Source: Actinomycetes bacterium (GTDB lineage Bacteria; Actinomycetota; Acidimicrobiia; Spongiisociales; UBA5794). Taken from it: a stretch of DNA of 5,026 nt. The notes beneath the pieces are model-generated. The model searched no databases, was not told the DNA's origin, and saw only the letters and a program-made list of their open reading frames with translations. The stretch spans positions 1-5,026 of the forward strand of contig JAMBLL010000284.1 in NCBI GenBank assembly GCA_023336765.1, given 5' to 3'. Positions 1 to 5,026 of the stretch are shown here, piece by piece (position 1 is the first letter of the stretch; the number at the start of each line of letters is the position of its first letter). A program made the translations under genes and the position numbers.

Positions 1-51
1 CGTAAATCGTAAATCGTAAAATCGTAAATCGTACGATTTACGATTTACGAC
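1..51. repeat. Heptamer repeat array with inverted halves, next to the fabF stop
   Basis: The bases between the fabF stop codon and the left window edge consist almost entirely of a 7-bp unit. The plus strand reads CGTAAAT at 1-7 and 8-14, an 8-bp variant with one extra A at 15-22, and CGTAAAT again at 23-29. The orientation then flips at a central CGTACG (30-35), and the complement ATTTACG follows up to about 50. The composition is much more A+T-rich than the flanking gene. The array reaches base 1, so its true extent is unknown. It lies at the 3' end of the operon, so it could be an intergenic repeat family, a protein-binding array or a transcript-end structure. The sequence alone does not say which. 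Confidence 0.85.
14..50 (-). terminator. Possible transcript-end hairpin downstream of fabF
   Basis: The repeat forms a near-perfect palindrome. Bases 19-32 pair without mismatch with 33-46. After one bulged A at 18, bases 14-17 pair with 47-50, giving about 18 bp around the CGTACG centre. In the fabF transcript this begins one base after the TAA stop, which is where a 3'-end structure would sit. However, the stem is A+U-rich and no clear U-tract follows before the window ends, so it does not look like a classical intrinsic terminator. It could instead stabilise the 3' end, or be only a by-product of the inverted repeat. Confidence 0.3.
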
Positions 52-1305
52 TTACTCCTCTTCGTACGCTCCGAAGATCAGCGAAACGTTGTGGCCGCCG
101 AATCCGAACGAGTTCGACATGGCGGTCCTGATCGGAACCTCGCGCTTGACGTTCGGGACATAGTCGAGGTCACACTCGGGGTCCGGCGTCTCGTAGTTGA
201 TCGTCGGCGGGATCACGCCGTCGGTGATCGCCCGAACACAGATAAGCGCCTCGATCGCACCTGCGGCACCAAGGAGGTGGCCTGTCATCGATTTCGTTGA
301 AGAGATCGGCACTTCGTATGCCCGATCCCCAAAGGCGGTCTTGATCGCAGCCGTTTCCGTCTTGTCGTTCGCGTCGGTCGATGTCCCGTGAGCGTTGATG
401 TAGTCGATGTCTTCGGGCTTCAAATCGGCATCAGCCATTGCGGCTTCCATCGACCGAGCAGCACCTGCACCACCGGGGCGGGGCAAGGTGATGTGGTATC
501 CGTCAGCGGACATCCCATAGCCAAGGAACTCTGCATAGATCTTCGCACCACGTGCTTTGGCATGTTCGAGTTCTTCGAGGATCAGGATCGCTGCACCCTC
601 GCCCATGACGAAACCTTCTCGGTCAGCGTCGAACGGACGCGACGCCCCTTCGGGGTCATCGTTGTTCGTGCTCAACGCTCTCGCCTGGGCAAATCCACCC
701 ATCGAGAAGCGGGTGACGGAAGCCTCAGCCCCTCCAGCAACCATCACGTCGGCCGCACCTCTCGCAATGACTGCAGCAGCGTCACCGATGGCGTTTGCAG
801 ACGCAGCACACGCCGTCACCGTGGTCGAGTTCGGGCCGTAGAGATGGAAGTCGATCGATGCTACTCCACCGGCCATGTTCGAGATGATCTTGGCGATCCC
901 GAGGGGGGACATCCTGCGAGGTCCCTTCTCCTGGAGGATGAGGATCTGCTCCTCCATCGTCTCGATACCGCCGATACCGGTACCTGCGAGCACACCGGCG
1001 CGATACGCCTCCGGGTCCTCCTCGTCGTACGACAATCCAGCATCTGTAAGCGCCTGCTGGGTTGCGACCCAGAAGTACTGGCTCGAACGGTCAAGTCTCC
1101 GCGCCTCGCGGCGCGACATGAACTGCTCGATGTCGAAGTCTTTGATCTCGGCCGCGATCTGTGACGTCATGTCAGAGACATCGATCCGTTCGATCTTGGA
1201 CACACCGCTCTTGCCTGCAAGAACGTTGTCCCAGATCGTGTCGACGTCTGGTCCGAGCGCTGTCACCGCACCGAGGCCCGTGACGACCACCCTACGTTGG
1301 TTCAC
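52..1305 (-). CDS. fabF: 3-oxoacyl-[acyl-carrier-protein] synthase II (KAS II, FabF)
   Basis: This cytoplasmic elongating condensing enzyme decarboxylates malonyl-ACP and joins the two-carbon unit to a growing acyl-ACP. The 417 residues match the usual FabF length. The thiolase-fold signatures are in order: the N-terminal VVVTGLGAVTALG (residues 6-18), the nucleophile Cys166 in TACAAS, His306 in NAHGTST, Lys338, His343 in TGHLLGAAG, and the gating glycine-rich loop GFGG (401-404) in SNSFGFGGHN. The Cys-His-His triad is complete. The start is GTG at 1305, chosen because AGGAG lies 6 nt upstream and translation begins directly at the family N-terminus. It is the last gene of the fab run, 9 nt after the acpP stop, and ends with TAA against the heptamer repeat. 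A KAS I (FabB) assignment is less likely given the length and the close resemblance to FabF. Confidence 0.97.
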   Translation of the reverse strand: MNQRRVVVTGLGAVTALGPDVDTIWDNVLAGKSGVSKIERIDVSDMTSQIAAEIKDFDIEQFMSRREARRLDRSSQYFWVATQQALTDAGLSYDEEDPEAYRAGVLAGTGIGGIETMEEQILILQEKGPRRMSPLGIAKIISNMAGGVASIDFHLYGPNSTTVTACAASANAIGDAAAVIARGAADVMVAGGAEASVTRFSMGGFAQARALSTNNDDPEGASRPFDADREGFVMGEGAAILILEELEHAKARGAKIYAEFLGYGMSADGYHITLPRPGGAGAARSMEAAMADADLKPEDIDYINAHGTSTDANDKTETAAIKTAFGDRAYEVPISSTKSMTGHLLGAAGAIEALICVRAITDGVIPPTINYETPDPECDLDYVPNVKREVPIRTAMSNSFGFGGHNVSLIFGAYEEE

Positions 1306-1311
1306 GATTGG

Positions 1312-1316
1312 CTCCT
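1312..1316 (-). promoter_or_regulatory. fabF ribosome binding site overlapping the acpP stop
   Basis: The minus strand reads TAGGAG followed by six bases and then GTG. The TAG is the acpP stop codon and shares its last two bases with the Shine-Dalgarno AGGAG. This fixes the GTG at 1303-1305 as the fabF start. It also suggests that ribosomes finishing acpP help initiation on fabF, which is an inference from the arrangement. Confidence 0.8.
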
Positions 1317-1560
1317 AGCCCTGAAGTTTCTGTTCGACGATATCGACTGCCTGGCCAACCGTACCGATGGACTCTGCTTCTTCATCGGGGATCGTGACAC
1401 CGAAGTTGTCCTCGAGCGCCATCAGGAGCTCCACGACGCCGAGCGAGTCGACCTCAAGGTCTTCCTCGAATGCTGCGTCCATCGTGATCTTGTCGGCATC
1501 AAGACCGAGTTCCTCCACGAGAAGTTCGGTCATCTTCGATTCGATCTCTGCTCGTTCCAT
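1315..1560 (-). CDS. acpP: Acyl carrier protein
   Basis: This small acidic cytoplasmic protein carries the growing acyl chain on a 4'-phosphopantetheine arm and is the shared substrate of FabD, FabH, FabG and FabF. The 81 residues are the usual ACP size. The phosphopantetheine attachment site is Ser39 in the DSL motif (38-40), preceded by FEEDLEVD and followed by a helix II, GVVELLMALEDNFGVTIPDE, that closely resembles the E. coli recognition helix. The residue after DSL is Gly41, where E. coli has Asp and Streptomyces-type ACPs often have Ser. There are few basic residues, as expected. The ATG at 1560 has AGGAGG 9 nt upstream. It lies between fabG (20-nt gap) and fabF (9-nt gap), the classical place for the fatty-acid ACP, which argues against a polyketide or peptide carrier protein. 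Confidence 0.97.
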   Translation of the reverse strand: MERAEIESKMTELLVEELGLDADKITMDAAFEEDLEVDSLGVVELLMALEDNFGVTIPDEEAESIGTVGQAVDIVEQKLQG

Positions 1561-1580
1561 GGCTCGCGCCCTCCTGGTTG

Positions 1581-2315
1581 TTACAGGGCCAATCCGCCGT
1601 CGACGACGAGCGTTTGACCTGTGATGTACGAGGCATCCTCGGACGCAAGATAGCGAACGACGGATGCCACTTCTTCTGGTTGGCCGAGACGGCCAAGCGA
1701 AATCTGTTTTGCAACCCCCTCGGTGACTGCTTCACCGAGGGCGTTTGTCATGTCTGTAGCGATGAATCCAGGGGCCACAGCGTTCACCGTGATGCCTCTT
1801 GACCCCACCTCTTTTGCGATGGACTTGGTGAACCCGATGACTCCCGCCTTCGATGCCGAGTAGTTGCTTTGACCGGGGTTACCGGCAATTCCCGAGATCG
1901 AGCTGACGGAGATGATGCGGCCGGACCTTGCCCTCAGCATCGGCTTGAGTGCTGTCTTCGTACACAGGTAGACGGACCGCAGATTCGTGGAAAGAACATG
2001 GTCCCACTGGTCCACACCCATGCGAAGCAGCAGGCCATCATCTGTGATGCCTGCGTTGTTCACGAGCACGGTCACCGGACCGAGTTCGTCGGTTACCGTT
2101 GCAAACATCCCGGCCACGGCATCGGCGTCCGACACATCGGCCTGGACAGCGATCGCTGTTCCACCAGACATGGTGATCTCGGAGACAACAGCCTCGGCGA
2201 GATCCGCACTGCGGGCATAGTTGACTGCCACGCTGTACCCGGCATCGGCGAGTGACCTGGCAATGGCCGCGCCGATACCTCTCGATGCTCCTGTTACCAG
2301 CGCTACTTCGCCCAT
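1581..2315 (-). CDS. fabG: 3-oxoacyl-[acyl-carrier-protein] reductase (FabG)
   Basis: This cytoplasmic short-chain dehydrogenase/reductase reduces 3-ketoacyl-ACP to 3-hydroxyacyl-ACP, normally with NADPH. The 244 residues match the FabG length exactly. The N-terminal Rossmann motif TGASRGIG is at 8-15. NNAG is at 86-89. The catalytic tetrad is complete: Asn111, Ser139, Tyr152 and Lys156 in YSASK. The C-terminus has the family sequence YITGQTLVVDGG (230-241). Arg12 in the glycine-rich loop fits NADPH preference, as in E. coli FabG. The ATG at 2315 lies inside the end of fabH (13-nt overlap), with AGGAGG 10 nt upstream. Because SDR enzymes are numerous and paralogous, the FabG call rests partly on its position between fabH and acpP, which makes it secure. 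Confidence 0.96.
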   Translation of the reverse strand: MGEVALVTGASRGIGAAIARSLADAGYSVAVNYARSADLAEAVVSEITMSGGTAIAVQADVSDADAVAGMFATVTDELGPVTVLVNNAGITDDGLLLRMGVDQWDHVLSTNLRSVYLCTKTALKPMLRARSGRIISVSSISGIAGNPGQSNYSASKAGVIGFTKSIAKEVGSRGITVNAVAPGFIATDMTNALGEAVTEGVAKQISLGRLGQPEEVASVVRYLASEDASYITGQTLVVDGGLAL

Positions 2316-3370
2316 CCGTGAATCGCCTCCTGCTTCGACTCGATCATCTCGAGTGCTGTTGTTTCGAGAGGAGGAAGTTCATCCCCGATAGTTTCGATCG
2401 GTTCTACTCGTGGTCCCCACTTGAAGGCCGTTGCGCCCCATGTTGTGCCTGCGCCGAACGCCGTGAACACGAGATTCGCTCCAGGTTGAATACGTCCCTG
2501 CTCGACGGCCTCGGTGATCGCGATGGGGATCGTTGCGGCTGATGTGTTCCCGTACTTCTCGATGTTGATGAAGACCTTGTCCTCATCAACTTTGATCCGT
2601 CGCCGAACTGCGTCGATGATGCGCACGTTCGCTTGATGGGGCACGACGAGGTCGATGTCATCGAGAGGCCATCCAGCCTCGTCCGCAACGTGTAGGACCG
2701 TCTCTCCCATCTTGATGACAGCGTTTCGGAAGATCTCTGCTCCGTCCATGACGATCGCCAGCCTGGCGTCAGATCCAATGAACTCGGTGCCTGCACCCGT
2801 CGCCGTAAGAGTTCCGGCAGCAGTTCCGTCAGACCCGAGCGTCATCGCTCTGATTCCCTCGTCTTCGTCAGTCTTCTCGACAACAACGGCACCCGCTCCG
2901 TCACCGAACAGGACGGCTGTTGAGCGTTCCTCGAGATCGAGGTAGGACGAGATCTTCTCTGACCCGATGAGGAGGATCCTCTCTGCCTGTCCCGTTGCAA
3001 GGAGTCCATGGGCCATCGATAGTCCGTAGATGAACCCTGTGCAACCTGCATTGATGTCTGCCGCTGCCGCGTTCACCGCACCGATCTTCGCCTGGACGTA
3101 GCATGCCGACGACGGGATCTGACGATCAGCAGTGCATGTGGCCATGATGATGTAGTCGATGTCGGTCGGTTCGAGTCCGGCGGCTGCGATGGCTCGCTTT
3201 CCCGCAAGTGTGGCCATGTCGGAATTCGCCACGTGAGAGATCCGACGTTCCTTGATGCCGGACCGCGAGGTGATCCACTCATCTGTGGTCTCGATGACCG
3301 ATGCAAGGTCATCGTTCGTGAGTACAGCTGGTGGAGTGCAGTTGCCCCAGCCTGTGATCGTCGCGTTCAT
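2303..3370 (-). CDS. fabH: 3-oxoacyl-[acyl-carrier-protein] synthase III (KAS III, FabH)
   Basis: This initiating condensing enzyme joins an acyl-CoA primer (acetyl-CoA or a branched/longer acyl-CoA) to malonyl-ACP in the cytoplasm. The Cys-His-Asn triad typical of KAS III is present: Cys110 in NAGCTGF, His245 in VPHQAN, and Asn275 in YGNTSAAT. Trp32 and Arg36 in DEWITSRSGI correspond to CoA-binding residues of E. coli FabH, and the C-terminal core motif FGAGTTWG (305-312) is intact. Ile85 stands where E. coli has Phe87 in the primer pocket. At 355 residues it is longer than E. coli FabH (317): about 35 residues follow the final WGP and form an acidic, probably helical tail. The ATG at 3370 has GAAGGG 9 nt upstream, and the gap to fabD is 24 nt. 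The stop (TAG) overlaps fabG. Triad, length and context exclude a stilbene/chalcone-type or KAS I/II enzyme. Confidence 0.96.
   Translation of the reverse strand: MNATITGWGNCTPPAVLTNDDLASVIETTDEWITSRSGIKERRISHVANSDMATLAGKRAIAAAGLEPTDIDYIIMATCTADRQIPSSACYVQAKIGAVNAAAADINAGCTGFIYGLSMAHGLLATGQAERILLIGSEKISSYLDLEERSTAVLFGDGAGAVVVEKTDEDEGIRAMTLGSDGTAAGTLTATGAGTEFIGSDARLAIVMDGAEIFRNAVIKMGETVLHVADEAGWPLDDIDLVVPHQANVRIIDAVRRRIKVDEDKVFINIEKYGNTSAATIPIAITEAVEQGRIQPGANLVFTAFGAGTTWGATAFKWGPRVEPIETIGDELPPLETTALEMIESKQEAIHGWAK
2326..2331 (-). promoter_or_regulatory. fabG ribosome binding site inside the fabH coding region
   Basis: A full AGGAGG lies 10 nt upstream of the fabG ATG and is embedded in the last codons of fabH, within its C-terminal extension. 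Since fabH ends 13 nt inside fabG, the two genes are probably translationally coupled. The site constrains the codons available in the FabH tail. Confidence 0.75.
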
Positions 3371-3394
3371 GTTCGTGATCCCTTCAAGAGGCAG

Positions 3395-4321
3395 TCATTC
3401 TACGGACAGAAGCTCGGCGATTGTACGCGCCTGGTCTGTTGTCGACACGACGTGGACCGTGGCGCCCTTGACTGCTCTCTTGGCAAGGCCCGCCGTGACA
3501 TCACCCGGCCCAATGTGAACGAAGGTATCGATACCGGCACCAGCCATCGCCTCGAGCGTTTCAGCGAACCGTACGGTCGAGGTCAATTGGTCGCCAAGGG
3601 TCGCCCTTGGGTCGAGCGTCGGTTGTCCCGTCACGTTGGCGTATACGTCGAATTCCGGGGCATTCATGGTTGTGGCGGCAAGTGCCTCTCCGAGAGACTC
3701 GGCTGCTGATGCCATGAACGGTGAATGGAATCCGCCAGCGACCTTCAGGACGACCGCTCTGCGGATACCCAGACCTCTTGCCTCAGCAGTCAACCATGCA
3801 AGGTCATCTGTGCCACCTGCTAGAACGATCTGGCCGGGGGCGTTGATGTTGGCCACGTACAGGGCACCTCCCTCGGAGCGTCGAAGGGCCGCGACCTTCT
3901 CGGCTGTTTCGAGGTCGGCACCCAGAATGGCAGCCATCCCCGAGGAGGACTCTGCGGCACTCATCGCCATTGCGCTCCCCCGCTGGGCGACAAGAGACAG
4001 ACCGTCGAGATACCCGATGGCATCCGCCGCGGCGAGAGCCGTGTACTCACCGAGCGAGTGGCCTGCTCCTGCCGCTGGCGCCACTCCAACCGCATCGGAG
4101 AACACGGACCACAGCGCAAAAGAAACCGCATACAGCGCTGGCTGAGCGTGCTGAGTCTTCGTGAGATCCTCTTCAGAACCCTCGTCGATCAGAGCGTTGA
4201 TATGCCAACCGACGATCTCGTCAGCCACCGGGCCAACGAGCTCTGGTCTTTCATCCCTGGCGTCGGCGCACATGCCGACCGTCTGACTGCCCTGTCCTGG
4301 GAACAGCACGGCGTACTTCAT
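3395..4321 (-). CDS. fabD: Malonyl-CoA:acyl-carrier-protein transacylase (FabD)
   Basis: FabD transfers the malonyl group from malonyl-CoA to ACP, supplying the extender for FabH and FabF. The acyltransferase fold is recognisable throughout. Numbering from the preferred start (308 residues, the family length), the motifs are FPGQGSQ at 7-13, the catalytic serine Ser89 in GHSLGE (87-92), the malonate-carboxylate-binding Arg114 in AQRG, the catalytic His199 in GGFHSPFM, and HIGPG at 269-273. Two in-frame ATGs compete. The one at 4327 directly abuts AAGG with no spacer. The one at 4321 has AAGGA 5 nt upstream and gives the usual MKYAVLFPGQGSQ opening, so 4321 is preferred, although a start at 4327 (310 residues) cannot be excluded. 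It is the first fab gene of the run, 57 nt after the aminotransferase stop. I see no convincing -10/-35 pair in that gap. Confidence 0.96.
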   Translation of the reverse strand: MKYAVLFPGQGSQTVGMCADARDERPELVGPVADEIVGWHINALIDEGSEEDLTKTQHAQPALYAVSFALWSVFSDAVGVAPAAGAGHSLGEYTALAAADAIGYLDGLSLVAQRGSAMAMSAAESSSGMAAILGADLETAEKVAALRRSEGGALYVANINAPGQIVLAGGTDDLAWLTAEARGLGIRRAVVLKVAGGFHSPFMASAAESLGEALAATTMNAPEFDVYANVTGQPTLDPRATLGDQLTSTVRFAETLEAMAGAGIDTFVHIGPGDVTAGLAKRAVKGATVHVVSTTDQARTIAELLSVE

Positions 4322-4378
4322 CTTCATCCTTGCGGGTCTCGGTAACTTGGTTCTGACTTGTTCGGTCCGCTTTGGGTT
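4322..4378 (-). other. Short spacer between aminotransferase and fabD
   Basis: This 57-nt gap is the largest intergenic space in the window. Apart from the fabD Shine-Dalgarno at its downstream end it holds no clear sigma-70 promoter boxes, no strong hairpin with a U-tract, and no obvious operator palindrome. The fab genes may therefore be read through from the aminotransferase gene, but a weak or lineage-specific promoter here cannot be ruled out by eye. Confidence 0.5.
4327..4331 (-). promoter_or_regulatory. fabD ribosome binding site that decides the start
   Basis: AAGGA on the minus strand lies 5 nt upstream of the ATG at 4321 and runs into the alternative ATG at 4327. A Shine-Dalgarno that overlaps the upstream ATG cannot serve it, so initiation at 4321 is favoured. 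The alternative would add only Met-Lys to the protein. Confidence 0.65.
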
Positions 4379-5026
4379 TCAGGCTTGTGGCGGTGGTTGC
4401 TGAAGGAATCGTCTGATATTGCGCACAGCTTGGGTGATCCGCTGTTCGTTCTCGACCAACGCGAACCGTACATGCTCATCTCCCGACGGGCCGAATCCAA
4501 TGCCAGGGCTGACAGCAACCTGGGCATGGTCGAGCAGATCGAACGTGAACTGAAGGCTTCCCGCATCACGGTACTCCTCAGGGATCTTCGCCCACACGAA
4601 CATCGTTGCTTCAGGCGCGTCGATCTTCCAACCTGCCCGTGCAAGGCCATCGATCAGGACGTCCCTACGTTCCTTGTAGATGTCGACAACCTCATCGATG
4701 TAGTCGTCGTGCTCGTTGAGGGCGATGATCGCGGCGATCTGGATCGGCTGGAACGTCCCATAGTCGAGGTACGACTTGAGTTGTCCCAACGCTGCAATGA
4801 TCTCGGCGTTGCCAACGACGAAACCCACTCTCCACCCTGGCATCGAATGAGATTTGGACAGCGTATACAGTTCGACAGCGACCTCTTTGGCACCGTCCAC
4901 CTGGAGCAACGATGGCGGTTTGTAACCGTCGAAGCTGATGTCGGCGTACGCGAAGTCGTGGACAAGGATGACGTCGTTGCGGTGGGCGAATTCGACAAGC
5001 CTCTCGAAGAACTCGAGATCGACCGA
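4379..5026 (-). CDS. PLP-dependent aminotransferase, AlaC-like (C-terminal part, 5' end outside the window)
   Basis: The reading frame is open to the right edge, giving the last 215 residues of a fold-type I (class I/II) aminotransferase; the start is not in the window. Numbering from the edge, VHDFAYADI contains Asp24 (expected to contact the PLP pyridine nitrogen) and Tyr27. Lys58 in TLSKSHSMPGWRVGF is the PLP Schiff-base lysine, Arg66 in the same motif is a likely phosphate contact, and Arg187 in HVRFAL should bind the substrate carboxylate. As I recall it, E. coli AlaC matches through most of this part, including KSY-DYGTF, MFVWAKIPEEY and VSPGIGFG, so alanine synthesis from pyruvate with glutamate as donor is the best guess. 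Related family members act on LL-diaminopimelate, aspartate or methionine precursors, so the substrate stays open. A TTG at 4909 lies within conserved sequence and is not a start. The stop is 57 nt before the preferred fabD start, on the same strand. Confidence 0.9.
   Translation of the reverse strand, partial: SVDLEFFERLVEFAHRNDVILVHDFAYADISFDGYKPPSLLQVDGAKEVAVELYTLSKSHSMPGWRVGFVVGNAEIIAALGQLKSYLDYGTFQPIQIAAIIALNEHDDYIDEVVDIYKERRDVLIDGLARAGWKIDAPEATMFVWAKIPEEYRDAGSLQFTFDLLDHAQVAVSPGIGFGPSGDEHVRFALVENEQRITQAVRNIRRFLQQPPPQA

Noticed and set aside
1..51. CRISPR-like array at the left edge
   Set aside because: The units are only 7-8 bp and directly adjacent, with no spacers, and half are inverted. 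A CRISPR needs longer direct repeats separated by unique spacers.
388..1164. Long plus-strand open frame of about 258 codons opposite fabF
   Set aside because: It lies wholly antisense to an intact fabF with all catalytic motifs. Its translation is rich in Arg, Ser, His and Cys with no family resemblance, as expected of the complement of a mid-to-high-GC gene.
3233..3709. Plus-strand open frame of about 158 codons across the fabH/fabD junction
   Set aside because: It is antisense to two well-supported genes, shows no recognisable motif, and is Arg/Cys-rich shadow sequence.
4907..4909. TTG as a start for a short 176-residue aminotransferase
   Set aside because: The frame stays open and conserved upstream of it, including the Asp and Tyr of VHDFAYADI needed for PLP binding, so the gene continues beyond the window.
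4654..4998. Minus-strand open frame overlapping the aminotransferase in another frame
   Set aside because: Its low-complexity Ser/Thr/Arg translation is typical of a shifted frame, and the overlapping aminotransferase frame carries a clear PLP site and runs open to the edge.
52..5026. Apparent frequency of GATC and CGATCG words as a regulatory or modification signal
   Set aside because: They fall mostly within codons (ATC isoleucine and GAT aspartate in GC-rich context) and show no clustering by eye. Codon use explains them without a special signal.
1..5026. An undescribed multi-gene system
   Set aside because: All complete genes belong to the well-known type II fatty acid synthesis pathway with intact active sites. 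The partial gene is a common aminotransferase, and there is no unexplained coding space.

Overview
This window is one minus-strand block of core metabolism. Read in the direction of transcription (right to left) it holds an AlaC-like PLP aminotransferase (cut by the right edge), fabD, fabH, fabG, acpP and fabF, followed by a compact A+T-rich heptamer repeat with dyad symmetry against the left edge. The five fab/acp genes are intact, keep their catalytic residues, and are packed with gaps of 9 to 24 nt or a 13-nt overlap. This is typical of a single operon.

Together the genes encode the initiation and elongation core of type II (dissociated) fatty acid synthesis. FabD loads malonate onto the acyl carrier protein AcpP. 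FabH condenses an acyl-CoA primer with malonyl-ACP. FabG reduces the 3-ketoacyl-ACP. FabF carries out later condensations. The dehydratase (FabZ/FabA), enoyl reductase (FabI/FabK/FabL) and acetyl-CoA carboxylase are not in the window and must be encoded elsewhere. The aminotransferase upstream resembles E. coli AlaC (glutamate-pyruvate transaminase) and has no obvious biochemical tie to fatty acid synthesis. It runs in the same direction and ends 57 nt before the preferred fabD start, so it may be co-transcribed.

Base composition looks mid-to-high GC (high 50s percent by eye). Starts are ATG or GTG with clear Shine-Dalgarno sequences, so the host is a bacterium using canonical initiation. The order fabD-fabH-fabG-acpP-fabF, with fabD and fabH swapped relative to E. 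coli, together with the protein style, would fit an actinobacterial lineage such as Acidimicrobiia. That assignment is an inference with low confidence.

Layout: 1-51 heptamer repeat and palindrome; 52-1305 fabF; 1315-1560 acpP; 1581-2315 fabG; 2303-3370 fabH; 3395-4321 (or 4327) fabD; 4322-4378 short spacer; 4379-5026 C-terminal part of the aminotransferase. No intergenic stretch exceeds about 60 nt, and I see no tRNA, rRNA, IS element, CRISPR array or riboswitch. I find no undescribed multi-gene system. The items most worth a second look are the left-edge repeat, the C-terminal tail of FabH, and the FabH primer-pocket residue.
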